A stretch of 64,000 bases of DNA from Rossellomorea pakistanensis (GTDB lineage Bacteria; Bacillota; Bacilli; Bacillales; Bacillaceae_B): NCBI RefSeq assembly GCF_016908495.1, contig NZ_JAFBDZ010000003.1:710123-774122 (forward strand), in the 5' to 3' direction. The translations under genes and the position numbers were made by a program. Positions 1 to 9,050 of the stretch are shown here, one piece after another. How positions within the stretch are numbered: the stretch's first letter is position 1; every line of letters starts with the position of its first letter. The notes beneath the pieces are model-generated. The model made no database searches. It was not told where the DNA came from and worked only from the letters and a program-made list of their open reading frames with translations.

Positions 1-1
1 T

Positions 2-655
2 TTTATGACGGGAATCGTAGTGAATAAAACAGAATTAAAAAAGAACAATCTTCCAATTCCAAAAACATATAAGGATTTATTAAAGCCAGAGTATAAAGAC
101 ATGATTGTTATGCCGCATCCTGCATCTTCTGGCACTGGGTTTTTAACGACTTCCGCATGGCTACAAATGATGGGAGAGGAAAAAGGCTGGAGCTACATGG
201 AAGATTTACATGACAATGTTGCAACATATACTCATTCTGGTTCAAAACCAGCAAAATTAGCAGCTGCTGGTGAGTATCCAATTGGTATTTCCTTAGTCTA
301 TAGCGGTGTGCAACAAAAGCAAGAAGGAGCACCAGTAGAGGTCATCCTTCCTGAAGAAGGTCTCGGGTGGGATGTTGAAGCAAATGCATTGATTAAAAAA
401 GAAGGAAATGAAAAAGAAAAATTAGCAAAAGCTTTTCTTGATTGGGCTATTACTGATGATGTAATGAAAAAATATTATGATGCAAATGGATTTTCAACAA
501 TGGAGAACGATTTTGCTAGGCCAAAAGAATTTCCAAAAGGTGTAGAAGAAAAAATGTATAAAGAAAATGATTTGAATTGGGCAGCTGAGAACCGGGATGA
601 CATTCTTAAGGAATGGGAGTCTAAATTTGGAACAAAAGCAGAGCCTAAAGAATAG
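2..655 (+). CDS. AEP-type ABC transporter substrate-binding protein, 5'-truncated
   Basis: C-terminal part (about 217 residues) of an extracellular solute-binding protein of the iron/phosphonate type (SBP_bac_6 class). The reading frame is open to the left edge, so the signal peptide and N-terminal lobe lie outside the window. The visible part has the hinge and second lobe typical of this family (HSGSKPAKLAAAGEYPIG, then a C-terminal helix region after ANALIKK). It is followed by the ATPase and fused permease genes and by phnX and phnW. This context indicates that the ligand is 2-aminoethylphosphonate, captured outside the membrane. The ligand assignment is inferred from the neighbours, because iron-binding proteins of the same fold look similar. 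Confidence 0.85.
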   Translation, partial: FMTGIVVNKTELKKNNLPIPKTYKDLLKPEYKDMIVMPHPASSGTGFLTTSAWLQMMGEEKGWSYMEDLHDNVATYTHSGSKPAKLAAAGEYPIGISLVYSGVQQKQEGAPVEVILPEEGLGWDVEANALIKKEGNEKEKLAKAFLDWAITDDVMKKYYDANGFSTMENDFARPKEFPKGVEEKMYKENDLNWAAENRDDILKEWESKFGTKAEPKE

Positions 656-670
656 TGTTCTACGGTTAAT

Positions 671-690
671 GGGGGAGCCCCCTACTCCCC
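671..690 (+). other. intercistronic stem-loop after the binding-protein gene
   Basis: GGGGAG at 672-677 can pair with CTCCCC at 685-690, and GGGGG/CCCCC gives an alternative tight stem. There is no T-run after it, so it is more likely an mRNA-stabilising or partial attenuation hairpin. Such a hairpin would let the binding protein be made in excess over the ATPase and permease. Confidence 0.45.
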
Positions 691-734
691 TGTTAGCGAT
701 GATTATATGAAATTATTAGAGAGGATGAAAGTCA

Positions 735-1748
735 TTGTCTCAACCATTCCTATCGATTCAAAATATAAGTAAAAATTTTGGCCATTTTAACGCGCTGAAT
801 CAAATTAATTTTGATATTAATAAAAATGAGTTTGTCTGTTTACTAGGTCCGAGTGGATGTGGGAAAACAACCTTACTTAGAATAATTGCAGGCTTAGAAG
901 AACCTAATAATGGTTCCATTCTTTTAGAAGGGAAGGATTTAACTTCATTGCCACCTTCACAAAGGGATTTCGGAATCGTGTTTCAGTCCTATGCATTATT
1001 TCCGAATTTAACAGCTTACCAGAACATTGAATATGGATTGAAAAATCGCAAGGTTCGTAGTAAAGAGAGAAATGAAAGAGTCTTAGAAGCTTTAAAGCTA
1101 GTTGATTTAGTGGAAATCAAAAATAAATACCCAGGACAGTTATCTGGCGGACAGCAGCAACGGGTGGCGTTGGCAAGGGCAGTCGCGCTTTCACCAAAGT
1201 TCTTATTACTGGATGAACCTTTGTCTGCCTTAGATGCAAAAGTAAGAGAAAAGCTTCGTTACGAAATCCGTTCGATTCAAGAAACGTTGGGAATCACAAC
1301 GATAATGGTCACCCATGATCAGGAAGAAGCTCTAACAATGGCCGACAAAATTATCGTTATGAATAATGCAGAGGTCATACAAGTGGGTACTCCAGAAGAA
1401 ATTTATGATCAACCGAAATCACCATTTGTAGCTGATTTCATCGGATCCATTAATATGTGGAATACGGAAAGGGGAAAATCTCAAACCTTTGCCATTCGAC
1501 CAGAACATATTGAAATCAGTAAAGAAGGAGGCTTGCTTTCTGAAGTTGAACACATTGAGTTTCGCGGTGCATTCTATCGTTTGAAATTAATGGTAAGAGA
1601 GGCCGATTCACCATTAAAAGACGAAATCGTAAAAGTGGATTTATCCGCTCAGATGATTGACAATCATCAATTAAAAAAGGGAGATTTAATCAACATAAAC
1701 CTTCCCGAAAATCAAGTATTAACCTATAAAGAACAGGTGGTAGTATAA
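735..1748 (+). CDS. ABC transporter ATP-binding protein, AEP/iron-type importer
   Basis: Energy-coupling subunit of the importer (337 aa). Walker A GPSGCGKT is at residues 38-45, the Q-loop is in VFQSYALFP, the ABC signature is LSGGQQQRVALARA, Walker B with catalytic Glu is LLLDEPLSALD, and the switch His is in MVTHDQ. A short C-terminal TOBE-like tail follows. The start is TTG at 735, preceded by AGAGAGG at 718-724. No ATG fits the N-terminus. The gene ends directly at the permease ATG (1749), so the two are probably translated together. It is closest to the PhnT/FbpC type by architecture. Substrate is inferred from the downstream phn genes. Confidence 0.9.
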   Translation: MSQPFLSIQNISKNFGHFNALNQINFDINKNEFVCLLGPSGCGKTTLLRIIAGLEEPNNGSILLEGKDLTSLPPSQRDFGIVFQSYALFPNLTAYQNIEYGLKNRKVRSKERNERVLEALKLVDLVEIKNKYPGQLSGGQQQRVALARAVALSPKFLLLDEPLSALDAKVREKLRYEIRSIQETLGITTIMVTHDQEEALTMADKIIVMNNAEVIQVGTPEEIYDQPKSPFVADFIGSINMWNTERGKSQTFAIRPEHIEISKEGGLLSEVEHIEFRGAFYRLKLMVREADSPLKDEIVKVDLSAQMIDNHQLKKGDLININLPENQVLTYKEQVVV

Positions 1749-3518
1749 ATGGAATTGGTTCGTCGTTTCTTTCCCTCCTTTGAGATTACGGCAAAAAAAG
1801 TAAAACAAAAAAGTGGAAGGAATGAGCGGTTACAATCTCTCATGATCCTGTTTATCATTCTCTCCTTTTTAGTTAGCCTAGTAATTCCTTTAGGGTTTTT
1901 GTTTTCACAAACTTTATATAATAAAGCGGGAGAATTTGTAGGAATCCAAAATTTTGTAGAGTATTTTGCAACCTCTTCATTAGTCTCTTCCTTGCAAAAT
2001 ACAGTATTCATTTCAACGATGACAATGGTCATTTCTGTTGGACTAGCATTTATCTATGCCTATTGCTTAACGAGGACGAAAATCGCAGGAAAAACATTAT
2101 TCAGATATGTTGGACTGCTACCACTTTTTGCACCTACAATGATGCATGGGATTGCCTTGATGTATTTATTTGGAAATCAAGGCCTTATTACGAAAGGGTT
2201 TTTTGGAGCCATTCCTGGATGGGAAATCGATTTGTATGGTCCAATTGGTATTATTATTGCAGAGACCATCTATACGTTTCCTCAAGCCTTTCTAATCTTA
2301 TATATCACATTACAGCATACAGACTACCGGCTGTATGAGGCTGCTGATACTTTAGGAACTAGTAAAATAAAGCAATTACTTTCTATTACTCTTCCTAGTG
2401 CAAAATATGGTGTTATTAGCTCTATGTTTATTGTTTTTACACTTAGCTTTACGGACTATGGAGCTCCTAAGGTTGTAGGCGGCCAGTATAATGTATTGGC
2501 AACGGATATATACCAACAAGTGGTAGGCCAACAAAATCTGTCAATGGGGGCTACAGTAGGGGTTATTCTAATGCTTCCAGCTCTCTTAGCCTTTGTCGTA
2601 GATCAAATCACTCAGAAGAAACAGGCTTCATATGTGTCAGCAAAATCAATTCCATACAAATTGACTACTAATCGTTTAAGAGATGCATTTGCCTTCCTTT
2701 ACTGTTCTGTACTCACACTCATTGTATTAATGATTTTTATGGCAGTGATTGTAGCAGCAAGTGTAAAGGTATGGCCCTACAACTTAAGTTTCACATGGGA
2801 ACATTTCATGTTTTCAAGTATGACGGGAGATGGATTATCAGCGTATAAAAATAGTTTAATTGCCTCAAGCTTAACTGCGGTTATAGGAACGATCCTAACC
2901 TTTTTATTTGCTTATTCTATTGAAAAAATCCGCAAACATTATGGCGTAAGGAAAATCGGCTATCTATTATCGATTATTCCTTTAGCCATTCCTGGTTTAG
3001 TAATTGGTATCAGTTATGTGTTTTTCTTTAGCAAACCAGAAGTTAGTATATTTGGACTGACGATCTCAAATCCGTTTCATTTCTTGTACGGAACCATAGC
3101 CATCATTGTAGTTGCAAACATTTTACATTTCTATTCAGTAGCCTTTGTCACAGCTACGACTTCATTGAAAAAATTAGATAAAGAGTTCGAACTAGCTTCA
3201 GAATCGATGGGAGTTCCATTTTATAAGACATTTTTTAGAGTGACAGTTCCAATGTGTTTGCCAGCCATTTTAGAGATGGCGATGTTTTATTTTGTAAATT
3301 CGATGGTTACGATCTCAGCTGTAGTTTTTCTTTATACGGCAGATTTTAAACTAGCCGCAATTTCGATTGTAAACATGGATGACGCAGGTAATCTTGCATC
3401 AGCAGCAAGTATGAGTGTTCTCATTGTCATAACGAATATCGTAGTGAGAGTACTGTATGAATGGGCTGTAAAAGGGTTGACCAAACGAAACGAAAAGTGG
3501 AAATCAACAAAAGGATAA
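1749..3518 (+). CDS. ABC transporter permease, two-domain fused AEP-type
   Basis: Integral membrane subunit of 589 aa with about 12 hydrophobic segments. It contains two binding-protein-dependent transport domains in one chain. EAA-like cytoplasmic loops that contact the ATPase occur twice: around YEAADTLGTSK (residues ~195-205) and ELASESMGVP (~478-487). In many importers the two permeases are separate genes. The fused form is known for iron (FbpB) and 2-aminoethylphosphonate (PhnU/V-like) transporters. It lies between the ATPase and phnX with no gap before it. The aminophosphonate substrate is inferred from this order. Confidence 0.88.
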   Translation: MELVRRFFPSFEITAKKVKQKSGRNERLQSLMILFIILSFLVSLVIPLGFLFSQTLYNKAGEFVGIQNFVEYFATSSLVSSLQNTVFISTMTMVISVGLAFIYAYCLTRTKIAGKTLFRYVGLLPLFAPTMMHGIALMYLFGNQGLITKGFFGAIPGWEIDLYGPIGIIIAETIYTFPQAFLILYITLQHTDYRLYEAADTLGTSKIKQLLSITLPSAKYGVISSMFIVFTLSFTDYGAPKVVGGQYNVLATDIYQQVVGQQNLSMGATVGVILMLPALLAFVVDQITQKKQASYVSAKSIPYKLTTNRLRDAFAFLYCSVLTLIVLMIFMAVIVAASVKVWPYNLSFTWEHFMFSSMTGDGLSAYKNSLIASSLTAVIGTILTFLFAYSIEKIRKHYGVRKIGYLLSIIPLAIPGLVIGISYVFFFSKPEVSIFGLTISNPFHFLYGTIAIIVVANILHFYSVAFVTATTSLKKLDKEFELASESMGVPFYKTFFRVTVPMCLPAILEMAMFYFVNSMVTISAVVFLYTADFKLAAISIVNMDDAGNLASAASMSVLIVITNIVVRVLYEWAVKGLTKRNEKWKSTKG

Positions 3519-3535
3519 GAAAGGTGGAATTTGCT

Positions 3536-4339
3536 ATGAACAAAATTGAAGGAGTTATTTTCGATTGGGCAGGAACAACGGTTGATTACGGGTGTTTTGC
3601 TCCACTGCATGTTTTTTTGAAGGTATTTGAAGAAAAAGGAGTTTCGATCACTTTTAAGGAAGCACGTGAACCAATGGGTTTATTAAAGATCGATCATATC
3701 CGTGCGATTACCAAAATGCCAAGAGTACGGAAGGAATGGATCACCGTTCATGGAAATGAACCTGAAGAACAAGATATTCAAGCTATGTATAGCAACTTTG
3801 AAAAAACATTATTTGCTAGTTTAGCAGATTATACGACACCGATTCCTGGAGTATTAAATGTTGTTAAACAATTAAGGGAACGAAATATCAAGATAGGATC
3901 GACAACAGGTTATACACGAGAAATGATGGACATTGTTAAAAAGCATGCAAAAGAAAATGGCTATTCACCGGATTTCCTTGCAACTGCTGATGATGTTAAG
4001 CAGGGCAGACCGTTTCCTTGGATGTGTTATTACAATGCTATGGAGTTGGGAATTTATCCGATGAACCGCATGATGAAAATCGGAGACACCACGACAGATA
4101 TGAAGGAAGGACGAAATGCAGGAATGTGGACGGTTGGCGTAGTCCTTGGGAGTAGTACTCTTGGCTTATCAGAAGAAGAGGTGACCCAGTTAGAAGATAG
4201 TGTCCTTAAAGAGAAAATGAAGGCTGCTCGACTAGAACTTCTGGAAGCTGGAGCCCATTATGTGATTGATTCAATTAGTGAATTAATGGGATTGATCGAT
4301 TTAATTGAAAATAAAAAGGAAACATTACATCATTCATAA
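3536..4339 (+). CDS. phnX: phosphonoacetaldehyde hydrolase (phosphonatase)
   Basis: Cleaves the C-P bond of phosphonoacetaldehyde to give acetaldehyde and phosphate, in the cytoplasm. The protein is a 267-aa HAD-superfamily member. The nucleophile motif is [10 protein letters not shown] with Asp10. The Schiff-base lysine that defines phosphonatases is Lys51 in MGLLKIDH. The later HAD motifs are in [10 protein letters not shown] and [13 protein letters not shown] chose ATG 3536, with AAGGTGG at 3520-3526. A longer frame from 3461 would overlap the permease end and add a non-family N-terminus. It acts on the product of the next gene, phnW. Confidence 0.96.
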   Translation: MNKIEGVIFDWAGTTVDYGCFAPLHVFLKVFEEKGVSITFKEAREPMGLLKIDHIRAITKMPRVRKEWITVHGNEPEEQDIQAMYSNFEKTLFASLADYTTPIPGVLNVVKQLRERNIKIGSTTGYTREMMDIVKKHAKENGYSPDFLATADDVKQGRPFPWMCYYNAMELGIYPMNRMMKIGDTTTDMKEGRNAGMWTVGVVLGSSTLGLSEEEVTQLEDSVLKEKMKAARLELLEAGAHYVIDSISELMGLIDLIENKKETLHHS

Positions 4340-4353
4340 GGAGATGTGCCCAA

Positions 4354-5466
4354 ATGAATAATCCATATTTATTACTAACTCCAGGCCCATTAAGTACATC
4401 TGACACAGTAAGGTCTGTTATGCAGAAAGATTGGTGTACATGGGATGATGAATATCTACAGCTTGTTCAAACGATCCGTAAGAAATTAGTGGTTTTGGCG
4501 ACACATCAACATATTGATTACACCGCTGTCCTTATGCAAGGAAGTGGAACGTTTACAGTGGAGTCTGTCATTGGAAGTGTAATACCGAAAGAGAAAGGAA
4601 AACTTCTCGTTGCCACAAATGGAGCATATGGTACTAGAATTGTAAAGATTGCTAGTATGTTGAATATTCCGGTGGTTACTCTTCAGAAAAACGAAAATGA
4701 ATTGATAACTCCTATTGATGTAGAAAATGTACTCTTAGAAAACCCGGATATCACACATGTAGCTGTCGTTCACTGCGAGACGACAACGGGTATTCTTAAT
4801 CCTGTAGAGAAAATCTGTCATATTGCCAAAAACCATGGGAAAGTAACAATAGTTGATGCAATGAGCAGCTTTGGCGGTATAGAAATCGACGTACACGAAT
4901 GGCATATCGACTTTCTCATCAGTAGTGCTAATAAGTGTATACAGGGTGTACCAGGCTTTGGGTTTGTAATTGCAAAAAAAGAAGAAATAGAATCTTGTAA
5001 GGGTCACGCGCGATCGCTATCACTAGATCTATACGATCAGTGGAATACGATGGAGGAGTTCTATGGAAAGTGGCGTTTTACCTCTCCTACACATACTGTC
5101 CGTGCCTTCTACCAAGCCCTTTTAGAACTGGAAAAGGAAGGTGGAATCCAGGAGAGGAATCATCGTTACAAAGAAAATCAGACGCTGCTGGTAGACGAAA
5201 TGAAAAAGATGGGATTCCAAGCTTTTATCGATCATCATCATCAATCACCGATTATTACATCGTTTTTGTATCCAGATAAAGAATTTAACTTTCCGAGCTT
5301 TTATCAATATTTAAAGGAAAAAGGATTTGTGATTTATCCTGGGAAAGTGTCAGAAGTTCAGACGTTTAGAATTGGAAATATAGGAGAAGTATATCCAGAC
5401 GATATAAAGAAATTGGTTGATAGTATTAAAGAATTTTCTACAAAGAAAGGAACGATTACTTTATGA
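4354..5466 (+). CDS. phnW: 2-aminoethylphosphonate--pyruvate transaminase
   Basis: PLP enzyme of 370 aa that converts 2-aminoethylphosphonate and pyruvate to phosphonoacetaldehyde and L-alanine, feeding PhnX. The N-terminus [15 protein letters not shown] is typical of the family. The internal aldimine lysine is Lys194 in [12 protein letters not shown], and the PLP-contacting Asp is in [11 protein letters not shown]. It has a strong ribosome site (AAGGAGATGT) before ATG 4354. The stop overlaps the next ATG by four bases (ATGA), so it is translationally coupled to the saccharopine-dehydrogenase-like gene. Confidence 0.96.
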   Translation: MNNPYLLLTPGPLSTSDTVRSVMQKDWCTWDDEYLQLVQTIRKKLVVLATHQHIDYTAVLMQGSGTFTVESVIGSVIPKEKGKLLVATNGAYGTRIVKIASMLNIPVVTLQKNENELITPIDVENVLLENPDITHVAVVHCETTTGILNPVEKICHIAKNHGKVTIVDAMSSFGGIEIDVHEWHIDFLISSANKCIQGVPGFGFVIAKKEEIESCKGHARSLSLDLYDQWNTMEEFYGKWRFTSPTHTVRAFYQALLELEKEGGIQERNHRYKENQTLLVDEMKKMGFQAFIDHHHQSPIITSFLYPDKEFNFPSFYQYLKEKGFVIYPGKVSEVQTFRIGNIGEVYPDDIKKLVDSIKEFSTKKGTITL

Positions 5467-6659
5467 AAGTCTTTTGTCTAGGCGGAGCAGGAAAGATCGC
5501 AAGAGAAGCAGTTTTAGATTTAGTACAATACTCAAAGTTTGAGAAAATTACCATCGCTGATTACAACGAGGAAGAAGGAAAACGTGTTGTAGAATGGTTG
5601 AATGACCCAAGAGTTGATTTTGTAAAAGTAAATGTTCATAACCATGATGATACAGTAGCAAAGATGAAGGGCTACGATATCGTTATGGATGGCACAACGA
5701 TAGCCCTTAATGGAAAAACTACTGCGTGTATCGCAGAAGCTGGTTGTCACGGGATTAATTTAAATGGATTCGGGGAAGAAGATCCTTACCATGAAATATT
5801 TGTAGAAAAAGAGAAAACCTGTTTACCTGGATTTGGAATGACACCTGGTTTAACACAGTTAATGGCCATGCATGCCGCTAATCAATTAGATACAGTGGAA
5901 AGTGTAAGAGTAAGTCATGGCTCTTATCGACCTATCGCATTCTCTAAATCTATAACAGAAACGACAACATACGAGTATGATCCAGAATTGCCAGGAAGAG
6001 TCGTTTATGAAAATGGCGAGTTTATTCAAGTACCCCCATTTGCACGTCCAAAAGAAATAAAATTGCCAGAACCATACGGGACAGGGACACAATATATTAT
6101 CCCTCATGCCGAAACGAAAACACTTGCAAAAGCGTTAGAGTCGAAGAATGTTCAATTAATTGAAGTCAGAGGCACTTGGCCAGAACAAAATATGAAATTA
6201 GTCAGAGCTTTATACGAATATGGTATTTTAAGGAATGAATCGATTAAGATAAATGATCAAGAAGTAGGAATTATGGATTGTATTGCCGAATATTTATCTC
6301 AATCAAAAGAAGGAACAGAAACAAAACTATATGGCTACGCTTTGCATATAGAAGTGATTGGCATGAAAGATCGCGATAAAGTAAAGCATGTCTTAACACA
6401 CACACACCCAACTTCAGATGGATCGGTAGAAGGCTGGGAAGGTTTACGGGCCTATACAAGAAATGTAGCTATTCCTTTTGCGATAGCAACGGGAATGATT
6501 GCTGAAGGATTGGTACATGAGAAGGGAATCATTACACCAGAGGAAGCTTTCAAAAGCCCATCTCTATTTTTTGAAGAATTAGAAAAACGTGGTATCTTTG
6601 TACATAAAGAAATGGAATTTATAAATGTTCCTGCAAAAGTAAATTCCAATTCAAAATGA
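5463..6659 (+). CDS. saccharopine-dehydrogenase-family oxidoreductase
   Basis: A 398-aa protein with an N-terminal Rossmann fold ([16 protein letters not shown], residues 5-20) and a C-terminal saccharopine/lysine-6-dehydrogenase-like domain ([17 protein letters not shown] onward). Family members are NAD(P)-dependent and form or break secondary amines or imines. The overlap with phnW (ATGA) places it inside the phosphonate operon, so its substrate is probably linked to an aminophosphonate or to the alanine or aldehyde produced there. No such step belongs to the classical PhnW-PhnX route. The exact reaction cannot be read from the sequence. Confidence 0.8.
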   Translation: MKVFCLGGAGKIAREAVLDLVQYSKFEKITIADYNEEEGKRVVEWLNDPRVDFVKVNVHNHDDTVAKMKGYDIVMDGTTIALNGKTTACIAEAGCHGINLNGFGEEDPYHEIFVEKEKTCLPGFGMTPGLTQLMAMHAANQLDTVESVRVSHGSYRPIAFSKSITETTTYEYDPELPGRVVYENGEFIQVPPFARPKEIKLPEPYGTGTQYIIPHAETKTLAKALESKNVQLIEVRGTWPEQNMKLVRALYEYGILRNESIKINDQEVGIMDCIAEYLSQSKEGTETKLYGYALHIEVIGMKDRDKVKHVLTHTHPTSDGSVEGWEGLRAYTRNVAIPFAIATGMIAEGLVHEKGIITPEEAFKSPSLFFEELEKRGIFVHKEMEFINVPAKVNSNSK

Positions 6660-6694
6660 AATTTAAGAAAAATCGTTCGGAAAGGGAATAGGAT

Positions 6695-7474
6695 ATGTCG
6701 CTTTTAGCTGAAGAAAGAAAGACGATTATCATGGCGGAAATAGATGAGTTTGGTCAAGTTAGAGTGAACGAATTGGCGAAAAAATTTGACGTGTCTACAG
6801 AAACGATCCGCCGTTATCTAGAAGAGCTTGAGAGTGAAAAAAAATTAAAAAAGGTGTATGGTGGGGCTGTAAAGGTGAATGATGAGATCGGTGAACCCAC
6901 CATGTATGAAAGAGAAATCATTCGAATTGACGAAAAGAAAAAAATAGCAAACCGGGCAATAGCCTGTATCGAAGATCGAGACGTGATCGTCATAGACGAA
7001 GGGAGTACAACGTTACAAATGGTAAAGGGGTTATGTGAAAAGCGAAATCTTACAGTCGTAACCAACTCTTTTCCGGTAGCTTCTATGCTCATGTCTTACT
7101 CCAATAAACAACAGTTTGATGGAGAAGTGATCTTTATTGGCGGGAAGGTCCGCTCACTTCATTATCGTTCATCAGGGTCATTGTCAGAAAAAATCGCAGA
7201 GGAATTCTTCCCAGATAAAGCATTTATCTCTGCGGATGGGATTGTGTCTAAACAAGGGGTTATGAGTTTTGATTTAGAAAAATCCTTGCTTGCACAGGTT
7301 TATATTAAGAATGCTTCTACATCGTATATTTTGGCGGATCATTCCAAAATTGACACAAAAGCAAATTATCGACTGGCTAGTATGGAAGATATAGATTATA
7401 TCATTAGTGATATCGATATTCCAGGACATTGGAAGACGGTAAGAGGAATAGAAGATAAGTGGTTATCCTGTTAA
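6695..7474 (+). CDS. DeoR-family transcriptional regulator
   Basis: A 259-aa DNA-binding regulator. The N-terminal winged helix has the DeoR signature (VRVNELAKKFDVSTETIRR, residues ~21-39). The C-terminal DeoRC sensor domain is of the phospho-sugar-isomerase type, with conserved IDEGSTTLQM and FISADGI segments. It is the last gene of the phosphonate operon and is followed by a terminator, so it is the likely local regulator. The effector is probably a phosphorylated or phosphonate intermediate (inference). A ribosome site AAAGGGAATAGG precedes ATG 6695. Confidence 0.9.
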   Translation: MSLLAEERKTIIMAEIDEFGQVRVNELAKKFDVSTETIRRYLEELESEKKLKKVYGGAVKVNDEIGEPTMYEREIIRIDEKKKIANRAIACIEDRDVIVIDEGSTTLQMVKGLCEKRNLTVVTNSFPVASMLMSYSNKQQFDGEVIFIGGKVRSLHYRSSGSLSEKIAEEFFPDKAFISADGIVSKQGVMSFDLEKSLLAQVYIKNASTSYILADHSKIDTKANYRLASMEDIDYIISDIDIPGHWKTVRGIEDKWLSC

Positions 7475-7490
7475 TCATGTGAATTTATTA

Positions 7491-7528
7491 AGTACTTCTC
7501 CAAATAAAAGGAGGGGTACTATTTTTTT
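7491..7528 (+). terminator. rho-independent terminator of the phosphonate operon
   Basis: AGTACTTCTCC (7491-7501) pairs with GGAGGGGTACT (7510-7520), with one internal mismatch zone, followed by a run of seven T. Confidence 0.8.
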
Positions 7529-7539
7529 ATACAAAATCC

Positions 7540-7568
7540 TTGAATTCTTTTCCATCATTGACCATAAT
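7540..7568 (+). promoter_or_regulatory. sigma-A promoter for selC
   Basis: TTGAAT (7540-7545), a 17-base spacer and CATAAT (7563-7568). This puts the transcription start about 7 bases before the tRNA. Confidence 0.65.
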
Positions 7569-7582
7569 AAAAAGTATTCCAT

Positions 7583-7679
7583 GGGGCTGATCGTGTTGCT
7601 GGTGCATACCTAGGTCTTCAAAACCTCTTGGGAGGCGCGTGCCGTCTCCGCTGGGTTCGATTCCCAGGCAGTCCCGCCA
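7583..7679 (+). tRNA. selC: tRNA-Sec (anticodon UCA), selenocysteine tRNA
   Basis: A 97-nt unusually long tRNA. The anticodon loop CTTCAAA carries TCA at 7618-7620, which reads UGA. The T arm is CTGGG-TTCGATT-CCCAG (7651-7667). The 3' acceptor GCAGTCCC, discriminator G and an encoded CCA end at 7679. A long variable arm (GGAG...CTCC, about 7631-7649) and an extended D stem with a short TGGT loop are typical of bacterial tRNA-Sec. Seven acceptor pairs form, including one G-U. The eighth position is A opposite G, a small departure from the 8/5 rule. selB lies 16 kb downstream, so the cell can insert selenocysteine. Confidence 0.93.
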
Positions 7680-7718
7680 ATTTTATTAATGATAATGAAA
7701 TGAATATAGCTATTTTTA

Positions 7719-7757
7719 AGCTACTCGAATACTTGAGTAGCTATTTTGATTGTTTTT
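7719..7757 (+). terminator. terminator of selC
   Basis: AGCTACTC (7719-7726) pairs with GAGTAGCT (7735-7742), followed by ATTTTGATTGTTTTT. Confidence 0.8.
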
Positions 7758-8077
7758 ATCATTAAGGGGCATGTAGGAATTCCGACATTATTCTATTTTA
7801 GGAAGTTAGTCAGATACATACGGGATATAAGATTGTTGATTGTCAAAATGACGAATAAATTATTTTATGGTCCTAATTGTAGTATTTACATCGTGGTGCA
7901 TAAAAATGACAATTTACCTTATTTTTCAAATATTTGTAAAATTTAAACTTTGGAGAAAACAGGAAATATTTCTTTACGTCCGAATCTTCAACATGATATG
8001 ATTCAAATTGGTTATAGATGGAAAGCGAAACAGTCAACCATTTTATAACTATAAGATCTAATTAGGGGGTTACATAG
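7758..8077. other. 320-bp AT-rich intergenic region, no gene seen
   Basis: There is no frame with a ribosome site. A 66-codon open frame starts inside the selC terminator and has no Shine-Dalgarno. The right end must hold the promoter and the AGGGGG ribosome site of the lipoprotein gene. Confidence 0.6.
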
Positions 8078-8611
8078 ATGAAAAAGTTATGGGCGCTAGG
8101 TTTAGCATTATTGTTAGTAGCAGCAGGATGCTCTGATAACAATGCAGAAGAACCGGCAGACAAAGAGAAAGATACTAAAGAAGAATCAACTGAATCTAAA
8201 GACACTTCTGGTGCAGTGATGGATTTTTATCTGAACCTGACATCAACGCTTAACGGTTTAGACGGTAAATTAAATGAGTATGAAGCTGAAATTGCTTCTG
8301 ATGAACCACCAACTAAAGAAGAACTTGCTACACTTAAAAAAGAAGCTGCTGAATCAGCAGGTAATGTAGTAAAAGAATTAGAAGGTATGGAAGTTAGCGA
8401 CGACCTTGGAGATGTAAAGAAAGATCTAGAAACTTTCGTGAAAACTCTTACTGAATCTTACCAAATGAAAGCTGATGCCCTGGCTAAAGAAGGGGAAGTA
8501 AATCTTGATGCAGCGAATGGGAAGTTTACAGAAGCTGCTGAACAAATAGGGGCTGTTCAAGAAGAAGTAGGTCTTGCCAAATCCACTCTTGAAAATGACT
8601 TAAATGGCTAA
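8078..8611 (+). CDS. small lipoprotein, helical, function unknown
   Basis: A 177-aa secreted lipoprotein. The signal peptide MKKLWALGLALLLVAAGC ends in a lipobox with Cys18 as the lipidated residue. An acidic Glu/Lys/Asp/Ser-rich linker (residues ~20-45) leads to a predominantly alpha-helical domain with heptad-like spacing (about 50-175). It would sit on the outer face of the membrane. I recognise no named family or catalytic motif. It is a single-gene unit: a terminator follows and selC precedes. The start is ATG with TTAGGGGG upstream. Confidence 0.85.
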   Translation: MKKLWALGLALLLVAAGCSDNNAEEPADKEKDTKEESTESKDTSGAVMDFYLNLTSTLNGLDGKLNEYEAEIASDEPPTKEELATLKKEAAESAGNVVKELEGMEVSDDLGDVKKDLETFVKTLTESYQMKADALAKEGEVNLDAANGKFTEAAEQIGAVQEEVGLAKSTLENDLNG

Positions 8612-8619
8612 TTAAAATG

Positions 8620-8647
8620 GGTAGGCCCTATTGGACCTACCTTTTAT
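8620..8647 (+). terminator. terminator of the lipoprotein gene
   Basis: GGTAGG (8620-8625) pairs with CCTACC (8636-8641), extended by CC/GG inside, then TTTTATT. Confidence 0.8.
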
Positions 8648-8752
8648 TATTGGGAAATTTGTTACTTGATTTATCAAAATTCATTTATTTACTACCAAAA
8701 AAACGCCACCAACATAGAATAAAGTATGAAACCTTAAAGGTGGTATGTCGTA

Positions 8753-8893
8753 GTGAAACGGCGGCGTTCTGGTAGAAAGGAATGGACGGATTTGATACGT
8801 AACCTGTCCTATTTCGAATTCAAGAAAGAAAAACTAGATGAGTATTTTCTGGAACTTGATGAGTTATTGGAAAGGCTAAACAAAGTTGATTGA
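8753..8893 (+). CDS. small basic protein, 46 aa
   Basis: A short open frame starts at GTG 8753 after AAAGGTGG (8737-8744) and ends at TGA 8891. The product begins MKRRRSGRKEWTDLIRN and continues as a charged helix ending LLERLNKVD. The basic N-terminus followed by an amphipathic helix loosely resembles the Fur-regulated small basic proteins (FbpB type) of Bacillus, but the match is weak and no Fur box is evident. The good ribosome site and the strong terminator behind it support a real gene. Confidence 0.55.
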   Translation: MKRRRSGRKEWTDLIRNLSYFEFKKEKLDEYFLELDELLERLNKVD

Positions 8894-8974
8894 GATGAGT
8901 TCTTCTTAATAGGGGATCTTTAATCAATCAACCTTTTATTTTTAGATTAAATTTTCCCAACTGATTAAAGAAAT

Positions 8975-9018
8975 AAAGAGGTTATCCCTAATTGATTGGG
9001 ATAACCTCTTTAATTTTT
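8975..9018. terminator. bidirectional terminator between the small ORF and plsC
   Basis: A 14-bp stem, AAAGAGGTTATCCC (8975-8988) with GGGATAACCTCTTT (8998-9011). There is a T-run on the plus strand after it and an A-run before it (T-run on the minus strand), so it can stop transcription from both sides. Confidence 0.88.
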
Positions 9019-9050
9019 TGTATAGGTGCGTGGTTATACTTGAAATATAA

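Noticed and set aside
1724..2032. Minus-strand open frame in the permease gene
   Set aside because: It overlaps a well-supported membrane protein gene in antisense and has no ribosome site.
7746..7946. 66-codon open frame after selC
   Set aside because: It begins with TTG inside the selC terminator, has no ribosome site and no recognisable protein pattern.
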